Shown here one piece after another: positions 42,711-50,400 of a DNA stretch of 64,000 nt; the first letter of the stretch is position 1; every line of letters starts with the position of its first letter. The notes below the pieces were generated by a model. That model was not told where the DNA came from, searched no databases, and saw only the letters and a list, made by a program, of their open reading frames with translations. The position numbers and the translations under genes were made by a program. Source of the DNA: a virus; the IMG/VR virus record IMGVR_UViG_3300047553_000334, positions 1-64,000 of that record. One strand, written 5' to 3'.

Positions 42711-43093
42711 GTTCGGCTGTTAAACGTGACCCGGAAAAGTGGAAGCGCATTGTTGCTAGTGTAAAAGCTGGGACAAAAGGTGGCGATCCCGGTGAATGGT
42801 CTGCTCGTAAAGCACAGTTAGCTACGCAGAAGTACAAATCATCAGGCGGTGGGTACGTAGGCCCTAAAAAGGCTGATAATAGCCTAGCAAAATGGACTGA
42901 TCAGAAGTGGCGCACAAGCGATGGAACGCCTAGTGAGGGCAAAAAAAGGTACTTACCAGACAAAGCGTGGGGTTCATTGTCTAAAGGTGAAATAGCAGCC
43001 ACTAATAGGGCTAAAGCTGCAGGTAATCGCGCTGGTAAACAGTTTGTACCACAACCAAAAACGATCGCACAGAAGGCAGCAAGGCATAGATAA
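42707..43093 (+). CDS. DUF5872-like basic protein
   Basis: A 128-aa basic protein. The pattern KWKRIVASVKAGTKGG, then GEWSARKAQLATQKY, GGGYVGPKKADNSL and WTDQKWRTSDG, matches the DUF5872 type seen in many environmental phages. There is no known function. The family is Lys/Gly-rich and suits nucleic-acid binding. TAATG-type coupling to the SNase gene. Confidence 0.75.
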   Translation: MSSAVKRDPEKWKRIVASVKAGTKGGDPGEWSARKAQLATQKYKSSGGGYVGPKKADNSLAKWTDQKWRTSDGTPSEGKKRYLPDKAWGSLSKGEIAATNRAKAAGNRAGKQFVPQPKTIAQKAARHR

Positions 43094-43476
43094 TGTACGA
43101 ATATGGCATACGATTCAAAAGACTTATTGATGGCGATACCTTTGTTTGTGATATTGATCTTGGTTTTGGTATTTGGCTTGTGGATCAGCACTGTCGTCTC
43201 TTTGGCGTGGATACACCAGAGAAAAACACTGAAACAGGTAAGGCAGCTGCGGACACAGCAAGGGAATGGTTCACATCAAGACAAAATACAGCCGAACGAT
43301 TTAGCATTCAAGTACTACAAAAAGCAGATAAATACGGACGACGACTAGTACACGTACGTACAGACAAATCACCGTGCACACTTAACGATGAAATACTTAA
43401 GACTATGGGCACATATCAGTATTTTGGTGGGACTAAACGCAAAAAGGTAACTGCAGTAGCTGAGGTAACTCAATGA
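43093..43476 (+). CDS. SNase-like (thermonuclease) nuclease
   Basis: A 127-aa protein. The fold markers are IDGDTF (12-17), the active-site set R35, D40, E43 in CRLFGVDTPEK, and R83 in KYGRRLVHV, at positions similar to staphylococcal nuclease. It cleaves DNA/RNA using calcium. No signal peptide is present. It may degrade host DNA or nick damaged DNA early in infection. Confidence 0.8.
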   Translation: MYEYGIRFKRLIDGDTFVCDIDLGFGIWLVDQHCRLFGVDTPEKNTETGKAAADTAREWFTSRQNTAERFSIQVLQKADKYGRRLVHVRTDKSPCTLNDEILKTMGTYQYFGGTKRKKVTAVAEVTQ

Positions 43477-43718
43477 CACCCATTGCAGCATTTATATGCG
43501 GAATTGCCGTTACTTCACTTGCGTTCTACATTATTGATCACATTATGTCGTTTCTTGAATATTGCAAATTTAAGCGCTGGCTAGTGTCTATGAATGTTGA
43601 CCCAAAAGAAGTAGACGATAAAGCCTTTGATAAGTTCTACGCAATGTACGAAATTAGTAAATTACCTAACGTAGAAATACAGGAAGTAACAAATAAAACA
43701 GAAGAAGCCCCTAAATAG
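43473..43718 (+). CDS. Small membrane protein
   Basis: An 81-aa protein with an N-terminal hydrophobic span (PIAAFICGIAVTSLAFYII) followed by a basic-acidic cytoplasmic part. 4-nt overlap with the SNase gene. It ends at the terminator at 43704-43725. It could anchor the nuclease or act on the membrane. Confidence 0.65.
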   Translation: MTPIAAFICGIAVTSLAFYIIDHIMSFLEYCKFKRWLVSMNVDPKEVDDKAFDKFYAMYEISKLPNVEIQEVTNKTEEAPK

Positions 43719-43725
43719 GGGCTTC
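43704..43725 (+). terminator. Hairpin terminator candidate
   Basis: Perfect 10-bp stem GAAGCCCCTA / TAGGGGCTTC, overlapping the end of the membrane gene. No T-tract follows directly; a second hairpin, ACTTAAAA / TTTTAAGT, lies about 30 nt downstream. Together they would separate this unit from tRNA-Leu. Confidence 0.65.
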
Positions 43726-43807
43726 AGTTCGCTCGACTTAAAATTATCTAAGGCATGATGGGCGGACTTTTAAGTTTTCATCGCGTTCTGCATCCATACT
43801 ACCACAT

Positions 43808-43823
43808 ATACCTACGGTATAAT
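43808..43823 (+). promoter_or_regulatory. TACGGTAT motif with TATAAT, before tRNA-Leu
   Basis: ATACCTACGGTAT (43808-43820), running into TATAAT (43818-43823), 9 nt before the tRNA. The predicted start is near 43830. No good -35 is visible, so the palindrome may bind an activator or a phage factor. Confidence 0.6.
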
Positions 43824-43832
43824 AATGCGTCA

Positions 43833-43913
43833 GCCTCGGTGGTGAAACGGTAGACACGACAGACTTAAAATCTGTTGTCGCAAGACGTACGGGTTCGAGT
43901 CCCGTCTGAGGCA
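43833..43913 (+). tRNA. tRNA-Leu (TAA)
   Basis: 81 nt. Acceptor GCCTCGG pairs with CTGAGGC (one G-T), discriminator A. The anticodon stem ACAGA / TCTGT holds loop CTTAAAA with anticodon TAA. A long variable arm of class II type follows, then a T arm GTACG-GGTTCGAGTC-CCGTC type. It leads into thyX 11 nt later. Confidence 0.93.
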
Positions 43914-43924
43914 TAGGAGAAGAG

Positions 43925-44557
43925 ATGGCAGCAACACTTAAGTATATTCAACCTGACGCAGAAGCTTTTATGATTCACTTGGCTCGTGTATCGTCAAGTA
44001 ATGAGGATAACCCAGAATACATACGATTACTCAATAAGTGTATGCGTGACGGACATTGGTCTGTATTTGAAATGGTTGACGTAGTAATGGAGATCTATAC
44101 GTCAAGGGCTGTATCTGCCCAGATTTTGCGCCACAGAAGCTTTCATTTCCAAGAGTTTAGCCAGCGCTATGCTGATCCATCAAAGATTGAAATGGACCTG
44201 CCTACAATGCGTAAAAAGGGCAGCAGTAATAGGCAAGGTAGTTTGCCATACACAGACTCTGAAATGCAGTTCACAATGGACAACAAGGCGCTTGCGTCCG
44301 TGCTTTATGCGGTGCGCACATACCAAGAGTTAGTGGACAGCGGTGTTGCATTAGAGTCAGCACGGTTAATATTGCCTATGTGTGTAGGCACACGACTGTA
44401 CATGAAAGGTACTGTGCGAGACTGGTTACACTACTGCCGTGTACGCATGGATGGCCACACTCAAAAAGAACATCAACTGGTAGCAACAGATTGCTGGAAT
44501 GTTTTGAAGGAAGTGTTACCTAACACCACTGCAGCATTTGAGGAGTATCACATGTAA
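43925..44557 (+). CDS. thyX: FAD-dependent thymidylate synthase ThyX
   Basis: A 210-aa protein with the ThyX signature RHRSFHFQEFS (69-79) and QRY following, an N-terminal VSSSNEDNP and the helical FAD-binding body. It makes dTMP from dUMP with methylene-folate and FAD. It sits with a dUTPase and ssb in a nucleotide/replication cassette. Confidence 0.95.
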   Translation: MAATLKYIQPDAEAFMIHLARVSSSNEDNPEYIRLLNKCMRDGHWSVFEMVDVVMEIYTSRAVSAQILRHRSFHFQEFSQRYADPSKIEMDLPTMRKKGSSNRQGSLPYTDSEMQFTMDNKALASVLYAVRTYQELVDSGVALESARLILPMCVGTRLYMKGTVRDWLHYCRVRMDGHTQKEHQLVATDCWNVLKEVLPNTTAAFEEYHM

Positions 44558-44823
44558 TGGATTCTATGGGAAATGTAGAGACATTACTGATTGCTAAATG
44601 TAACGATTCTGACGTAAGCGTTACACATAAAGCAGATGGTACGTATCTCGTAGAATGGGCAGATCAATGGAGGCAGGTGGCAACATTACCAGCAACGGTG
44701 TTGCTACTGGATTTCATACAAGGCACAGGTATGAAAATACCGTGGCGATTTATGCAGGACATTGCAATACAAGCAATAAGCAGAATGTTGGAGGAAGAAA
44801 ATGACAATCATCAAGAAGAGTAA
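44557..44823 (+). CDS. Hypothetical protein
   Basis: An 88-aa protein coupled to thyX by TAATG. It looks like a paralogue in outline of the next small protein (both end with a helical, Met/Ile-rich part). Unknown function, in a nucleotide-metabolism cassette. Confidence 0.55.
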   Translation: MDSMGNVETLLIAKCNDSDVSVTHKADGTYLVEWADQWRQVATLPATVLLLDFIQGTGMKIPWRFMQDIAIQAISRMLEEENDNHQEE

Positions 44824-45037
44824 TGTGTCGGATATCGAAGTGCAGCAGGTAACACCAGAGCTTTATGTACTTACAGTACTTGGCGAGAACAAAGGTGAAT
44901 ACAAGCTAGAAGATCTTGCAGTTGAGGTAATCAAGCTTAAGCAGTCTGTAAAGATCCCAAGTAAGTGGTGCAACGAGTTGGCATATGTAGCACTTACACA
45001 TCTAATGAATAAGCAGAAAGCACTGAATGAAATCTAA
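44801..45037 (+). CDS. Hypothetical protein
   Basis: A 78-aa protein overlapping the previous gene by 23 nt and the dUTPase by 11 nt. Its C-terminal half (VKIPSKWCNELAYVALTHL) resembles the end of its neighbour (GMKIPWRFMQDIAIQAISRM), suggesting an old duplication. Unknown function. Confidence 0.55.
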   Translation: MTIIKKSNVSDIEVQQVTPELYVLTVLGENKGEYKLEDLAVEVIKLKQSVKIPSKWCNELAYVALTHLMNKQKALNEI

Positions 45038-45497
45038 GAGTCTTGAATTTCAGTGGTGCGGTAGTGACGAACATTTAAGCGGACACGAGCCAGTAAGGAA
45101 AACTACGTTATCTTCTGGCTTAGATGTCAAAGCTTACGTGAAGAAACCAGTCACAATAAAGCCCGGACAAACTACGTTAATACCAACAGGCTGGAAAGTA
45201 AAAATGGATCCAGCATACGAGCTACAGGTTAGATCCAGAAGTGGACTAGCCTTAAAGTATGGAGTCCATGTACTTAACTCACCCGGAACAGTAGATGCCG
45301 ACTATCAAGGTGAAGTAGGTGTAGTACTGCACAATGCAGGACAAGAACCATTTGTAGTGATCGACTGTATGGCAATTGCACAGTTAGTTCTGTGTCCAGT
45401 AGAGCGATGTCATGTAACTATCGTGCAGACAGGTAACTTGTTTGACGAAACTACAGATCGTGGATCTGGCGGGTTTGGTTCCACTGGAGAGTTTTAA
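45027..45497 (+). CDS. dut: dUTPase
   Basis: A 156-aa protein with all five trimeric dUTPase motifs: SGLDVKA, RSRSGLALKYGV, NSPGTVDADYQGEVGVVLHN, IAQLVLCPV and the glycine-rich RGSGGFGSTG near the end. It hydrolyses dUTP to dUMP, feeding ThyX and keeping uracil out of DNA. Confidence 0.95.
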   Translation: MKSKSLEFQWCGSDEHLSGHEPVRKTTLSSGLDVKAYVKKPVTIKPGQTTLIPTGWKVKMDPAYELQVRSRSGLALKYGVHVLNSPGTVDADYQGEVGVVLHNAGQEPFVVIDCMAIAQLVLCPVERCHVTIVQTGNLFDETTDRGSGGFGSTGEF

Positions 45498-45751
45498 TGG
45501 ACAACGGTCATTATCGAAAACATAAAATACAGACCGTCCATTGTGCTTGGGAATGGGATTTGACGTGGGCAGAGTTCAATGCCGTTAAATATATTGAACG
45601 AGCTGGAGATAAACCCGGTTCAACATATAACGACGACATTAATAAGGCAATATGGTATCTAGTAGCAACAGTCACTCACAGTGACACGTTTGCTCAGACC
45701 ATTGTAAATATGATTGAAGAGTATTCTAAAGGTAAGACTCAATCGTCGTAG
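45497..45751 (+). CDS. DUF3310-like protein
   Basis: An 84-aa protein with HY near the start and then FNAVKYIERAGDKPGSTYND, NKAIWYLV, the DUF3310 pattern found next to nucleotide genes in many phages. It overlaps the antisense zinc-ribbon gene by 13 nt. Confidence 0.75.
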   Translation: MDNGHYRKHKIQTVHCAWEWDLTWAEFNAVKYIERAGDKPGSTYNDDINKAIWYLVATVTHSDTFAQTIVNMIEEYSKGKTQSS

Positions 45752-45903
45752 TCGCAACCACACTCGGATTTCATCTTTCCACAATCAGGGCATTTGCTGT
45801 CGGACTCGACGCGCTTGCCCTTTTTCATTCCCTTTTTCATGCCCTTCATCATGCTTGTCTTGTACATGCCTTCAGGTTTCATTTGCTTAAGATCTCTTGC
45901 CAT
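45739..45903 (-). CDS. Small zinc-ribbon, Met/Lys-rich protein (54 aa)
   Basis: Minus-strand frame reads MARDLKQMKPEGMYKTS, a MKKGMKKGK basic repeat, then CPDCGKMKSECGC, a likely zinc-binding cluster of four Cys. It is divergent from ssb and convergent with the DUF3310-like gene. No clear ribosome site; TATAGT lies upstream. Small but well structured. Unknown function. Confidence 0.6.
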   Translation of the reverse strand: MARDLKQMKPEGMYKTSMMKGMKKGMKKGKRVESDSKCPDCGKMKSECGCDYDD

Positions 45904-45938
45904 AGCCGTAGTTTACTATAAATGAAAACAACGTGCAT

Positions 45939-45958
45939 ATACCGTATTACGGTATAAT
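45939..45958 (+). promoter_or_regulatory. 17-bp perfect palindrome with TATAAT before ssb
   Basis: ATACCGTA-T-TACGGTAT (45939-45955) is perfectly symmetric and runs into TATAAT (45953-45958). It lies between the divergent zinc-ribbon gene and ssb, so one protein bound here could control both. It is the longest version of the motif seen at 31653, 41749 and 43808. Confidence 0.65.
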
Positions 45959-45974
45959 GTAAAAGGAGGAAGTT

Positions 45975-46355
45975 ATGTTTAATAACGTGTCATTAGTTGG
46001 TAGGTTAACAGATGATCCTGTTACAAAAGAATCGCAACTTGGTAAAAGTTACACAAGTTTTTGCATTGCAGTTGATCGCAGGACAAAAGATAAAGAAGCT
46101 GATTTCTTTAACTGCACGTTATTTGGTAATTCTGGTGTAGCACTAAACGAGTATGCACAAAAAGGCCGAATGATTGCGGTAAGTGGCAAGGTGCAGATTG
46201 ATAAGTACACAAACAAGGAAGGTGTTAAGACTCAGTCTGTTAAGGTTATTGTAGATAACTGGTCACTATTGGATAGCCGTAAAGAACAAGTCGAAGCACC
46301 TGCACAAAAACAAGTTAAGGTGGACGATATTGAAGATCCGTTTGCAGATGATTAA
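45975..46355 (+). CDS. ssb: Single-stranded DNA-binding protein
   Basis: A 126-aa OB-fold protein: NNVSLVGRLTDDPV, DFFNCTLFGN, GRMIAVSGKVQIDKY, and an acidic tail ending DPFADD, the partner-binding tip of SSB proteins. A strong ribosome site, AGGAGG, lies upstream. It coats single-strand DNA at the fork. It is convergent with the HTH gene, overlapping by 4 nt. Confidence 0.95.
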   Translation: MFNNVSLVGRLTDDPVTKESQLGKSYTSFCIAVDRRTKDKEADFFNCTLFGNSGVALNEYAQKGRMIAVSGKVQIDKYTNKEGVKTQSVKVIVDNWSLLDSRKEQVEAPAQKQVKVDDIEDPFADD

Positions 46356-46555
46356 TCTAATAGGTTGTTAAGTAACGCTACGTTATATGCTTTTAATCTA
46401 GCTCCTACTCCGCTTACACCTAGTTTAAAGTAGGCGTTCTCTAGATAAAAATGAACAGTCCTTGGGCTAATGTTTAGCTCAAGGGCTATTTGTTTGGATG
46501 TCTTCTTTTTACCTACTAAGGCAATGACTTCCTTTTCGCGTTTAGATAATTCCAT
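46352..46555 (-). CDS. LuxR/GerE-type HTH regulator
   Basis: A 67-aa protein that is almost all GerE domain: LSKREKEVIALVGKKKTSKQ, the helix IALELNISPRTVHFYLENA, and a final KLGVSG helix. There is no receiver or ligand domain, so it acts as a bare DNA-binding regulator. It is antisense to the late genes and a candidate phage transcription switch. Confidence 0.85.
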   Translation of the reverse strand: MELSKREKEVIALVGKKKTSKQIALELNISPRTVHFYLENAYFKLGVSGVGARLKAYNVALLNNLLD

Positions 46556-46626
46556 AGTGCTGTCATTTTACCGCAAGTAATGTATTGCCACGTTAGGCGG
46601 TGTATGATAGGGAAGAGGTGTAGCAA

Positions 46627-46878
46627 ATGGGAGTTATCAAAAAGTACCAAAATCCTGCAGGTGGATTAAACGCAGCAGGTCGCGCACATTTTAATCGCAC
46701 TACTGGATCTAATTTAAAACCACCAGCTCCTAATCCAAAAACACCAAAAGATGCTGCGCGACGTAAATCCTTTTGTGCTCGTATGGAAGGCATGAAACGT
46801 TCGCGTACTAGCGCAAAAACCGCTAACGATCCAAATAGCCGAATTAATAAATCGTTACGTGCATGGAATTGTAACTAG
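46627..46878 (+). CDS. DUF6321-like basic protein
   Basis: An 83-aa basic protein with YQNPAGGLNAAGRAHFNRT, then SNLKPPAPNPKT, RRKSFCARMEGMK and SLRAWNC at the end. I know this order from a widely conserved phage protein (I recall DUF6321). Basic and small; DNA binding in packaging is plausible. Confidence 0.75.
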   Translation: MGVIKKYQNPAGGLNAAGRAHFNRTTGSNLKPPAPNPKTPKDAARRKSFCARMEGMKRSRTSAKTANDPNSRINKSLRAWNCN

Positions 46879-46879
46879 C

Positions 46880-47095
46880 ATGCTTAATCAAATGCATAAA
46901 TACGTCAATCATCTATCACGCAACAAGATTTTTGCGGTTGAAAAAGATGAACATAATCTGAAGAATACACCTACTGAAAAACAATTGTTGGCCATGGAGA
47001 AAAGGGAGCATAAGTTAAAAACTATTCCCACGATGTCTCAGTTACTAAAAATAGAAAAGAAAGAGCATGGCAACAAAAAAGCACCCCGGTTTTAA
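46880..47095 (+). CDS. Protein of three 18-aa repeats
   Basis: A 71-aa protein. The ATG at 46880 follows the previous stop; the upstream frame would overlap it. It has three copies of (V/M/I)EKxEHxLKxxPTxxQL, all charged helices, then a basic end. It ends inside the next gene (29-nt overlap). Unknown function. Confidence 0.55.
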   Translation: MLNQMHKYVNHLSRNKIFAVEKDEHNLKNTPTEKQLLAMEKREHKLKTIPTMSQLLKIEKKEHGNKKAPRF

Positions 47096-47228
47096 AGCTG
47101 TTCAACAAAAGATAGCGTCGCAACAAGGCGTATCTTTAAAGTCCGCTGGAGCAATCCTAGCGTCTTCTACCCGTAAAGCGTCAGCTGCGGCTAAGAAGAA
47201 AAATCCACGACTCAATAGAGTCAAGTAG
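47067..47228 (+). CDS. Small basic phage protein (53 aa)
   Basis: ATG at 47067, reading MATKKHPGFKAVQQKIASQQ, then SAGAILASSTRKASAAAKKKN, with stop at 47226-47228. This follows a conserved small phage family pattern (GFKAVQ-KIA, AGAILASSTRKAS). Ala/Lys-rich. DNA binding or virion packing is likely. Confidence 0.7.
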   Translation: MATKKHPGFKAVQQKIASQQGVSLKSAGAILASSTRKASAAAKKKNPRLNRVK

Positions 47229-47240
47229 AGGTGTACAATT

Positions 47241-47435
47241 ATGATGAGAAACGCAGCTGCATCGCGTGGTAAAGCGATGGGCATGGCAGCATTACTAGGT
47301 ATGGCTAAGCAAGCTAAAGGCAGTGCAAAGCCAGCACCAAAGAAAAAGGCTGCACCAGCACGTGGTAAGGCACGCGGTAAGGCTCCAATGCCTCCGATGG
47401 GTCCGGGTGGCCCAATGGGACCAATGGGTTATTAG
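47241..47435 (+). CDS. Ala/Lys/Pro-rich small protein
   Basis: A 64-aa basic protein with an A/K-rich body and a PMGPGGPMGPMGY tail, likely disordered. It follows the 53-aa gene and precedes the 2126-aa giant. It may be a DNA-binding or virion-packing protein. Confidence 0.55.
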   Translation: MMRNAAASRGKAMGMAALLGMAKQAKGSAKPAPKKKAAPARGKARGKAPMPPMGPGGPMGPMGY

Positions 47436-47445
47436 GTAGGTAAAT

Positions 47446-50400
47446 ATGGCATCGTTACTGTCTAGTTTAATCATGGGGCAACCCGGTCAAGCAACGGATA
47501 AAGATAAAGTTAATCAAGGTGCGCAACCACCAGTGCCTCCAACTCCTCCAGCTGGTGGTGCGCCAGGATTACCGTCTATTCCACCTGTTGCACAGCAGCA
47601 ACCAACTGGACAGCAACCGCCATCAAATCAGCCATCCGGAGGACCAGTATTTCCTGCTCCTCCGGGTTTTAATCCAATTCAATTTGACCCTATTGCAAGT
47701 ATGTCAAAGGTTTTTGGAAACCTTCCACAAGCCACAGGAGGTGCACCGGGATCTGTACTTGGACAAACAAAGGCTGAAACAGTAACAAAGATTGATCCTA
47801 ATACATGGGATATGGCAGCCATTCAGCCAAAGGCTGCGCGACTAGATTGGTATTTACGTTCGCAGAAATCTGGATCACTTACTAGTGGTGCTGATTTATT
47901 AAAAGGTATGCAGTCGTTTCTGCAAAGTGAGGCATCTGGTAAATCACAGACAGCAGGTACAACTCGTGCAGATATAACTGGTGATGATCCATTTTTAAAG
48001 ACAGTTAGTTATGCTACGTCGTTGTACAACAATGGCGGAACCGTTGAGCGTAAGATGGCTGATGCTTATGCTAATGGATTGATGTACATGACATCTGCAT
48101 TAGCACGTAATGATCAGCAAGGTGTTGATGCAGCTAAGTTTTATTTAAGTGACTTAAGCGATTACACAGTAGAAGATTTCCGAAGTCCTAAAACACAAAC
48201 GTATTTTGCCAAGCAAGCTGCGTCAGTAGTAAAACCGTACGTATTAAATAAATCATCCGACGAACTTACTAAGATGTCGGAAGAAGTTAAACCGGAAGCT
48301 GTACGGAAAAAATTACTAGGTAACGTTTTATACGACTACGTACAAAGTCGTTTCACGGATTTACGAACCGAAGCACAATCGGGAAGTCCAACTGCAAATG
48401 CTGCTCGTAAAACATTAAATACATTTACTAAGATGTATGGTGACTTGGCACGTCCAGCAATCGAAGGGCAGCGTGACAAACAAGTTGAAATGTTTATGGA
48501 GTCACCGCAAGGTCGTGCTCTTATTGACGATGCCTACGATCAATTCGATGGCCAAGGCTTATTTAATACACAAAAAGCAAAAGACCTTGTTACACGCATG
48601 GGTCAGAAAATTAAGTCAACTCAAGGTACTGGTTCTTTTGATCCAGCTAATGACGTTACTCCACAAGAATTAAAAGATTTCTTTGGTCAAACAAAAATGA
48701 AGCGCTATATATCTAGCGCAATTGACATTGATCCAAATATTAGTGATGAGGCATTACGTCGGTTTGAATTAGACCCGTCAAATGTAGATGACGATGAAAT
48801 GTATGGTGCACTGACACCATCCGGTGTTGCTGCACTTTATGGCAAGAAGGACGACTCTCTTGTTGGAGACGTAGGTCGTGCTGGGCGTCCAGACCCATAT
48901 ATGTATGATCTATCGTCTAACTTCTCGGCTAATCAAACACAAGCACCATCTACATTGTCTGGTGGTAATACAGGGCGTATTAGGTCACGTGCTGAGCTTG
49001 CAGGTGCAATGGCATCTGGATTAGGTTTAAGTGAAGCACAGTTAGAGCAAGCAGCCCGTAAGTTATTCTCTAATACAGACGATATTTCTGAGTTTGTAAA
49101 TGCGGGTATGAATGATTACGACATTGAGTCGGATATTCTGCCAAAGGTACAGACCGACATTAAGTCGTCCCGCATTTCGCAAACAGGTGGCATAAAAACA
49201 GCTGGTACATCCACGGGTACATATAACTTACTTACTGATACGTTTAAAGCCGTAGATGAAGTCATGCCGGGTGGACCACAGCAATCATCATGGTTAAACA
49301 AAAAACGCGCCCTTAACGATATTGCTGTGCAGGCTCGTAATCTTGAAGGCACTGCTGTATCTGCTGCTGGTTCTAGGTTTGCTAAGACTGCTACCGGTGA
49401 ACCAGATTACTTTAATCCAATATTGCCTGACCGTGGTGATCAGGTAGGACGCATACAAATCCTGCAAGATATTTTTAAACATGCAAGTGAGAATTCCAAG
49501 TACCGAACTGATTTACAAAATCTTATTCGCAGTGCAATAGATGGCAGGCCATACACAGGCGACATTAAGATGACTCCATCGCAGTTGTCTTCCGTTGTTA
49601 GTATTTATGCAAAGCACCTAGAAGAAGCTGCGTCAGCAAATCCAACAGCAGCTGGAAGCCCAAACCAGTTATTTAATTCCATGTTTGGCATCCTGCCATC
49701 CGACTATAACAAACGCGATTTGCGCATGAAGATTTTGAAGTCATTGCAATCAGCAAGTCCTTCTAAGTTTAAAACAATGTCGAGCACAATGGAAGTTGAA
49801 CCCAGTGGAAACACTAGGTTAATACCAGTTGCTAATGCTGGACAGGTTATGGAAAATGCGTCTAGCATTCCGGGAGACACTGGAGCAAAAGGTGGACGTA
49901 GTAGTAAAACTGAGAATGCTGCACTAAACAGAGTTGAACGTAGTCAGCAAATTTTAGGCGATATTTTTAAAACTGCTAAAGATTCTATTCTTTCGTATAC
50001 CAATGATATTGGTTTAGGTGAATCAATTGGTGCAACAACTGCTCCATCAAAATTTAAGGATGGCGTAGTCGCAGCGTTTGATAAAGCTATTGGTGATTCT
50101 TTAGCTAAGTACAAAATTGACCCAAATGATAAACCAAAGTTTGACCGCATGGTCGAAAAAATTAAAGAGCAGTTAGTTGATCAGGCATCTACTGAATGGA
50201 TGAAGGGTACTGTAACTGGTCAAGAAGTCGACAATATATTTAAACAATTTGGACAAGTCCAAAGATCCATTGGCGCAACGGGTATGTCTGATGCTGCAGC
50301 ACCAGCAGTAGGACGAAATGTGCCTACTAGAGATGATGCTAATGCAGCTAAAGTAACTGAGGGTCGTAAGATTTATGCTGATGCAGTTGCAGCTCTAGGT

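Noticed and set aside
47221-47243. GTGTACAATTATG as another copy of the TACGGTAT motif
   Set aside because: Only the -10-like part matches and it overlaps a ribosome site; too weak to count.
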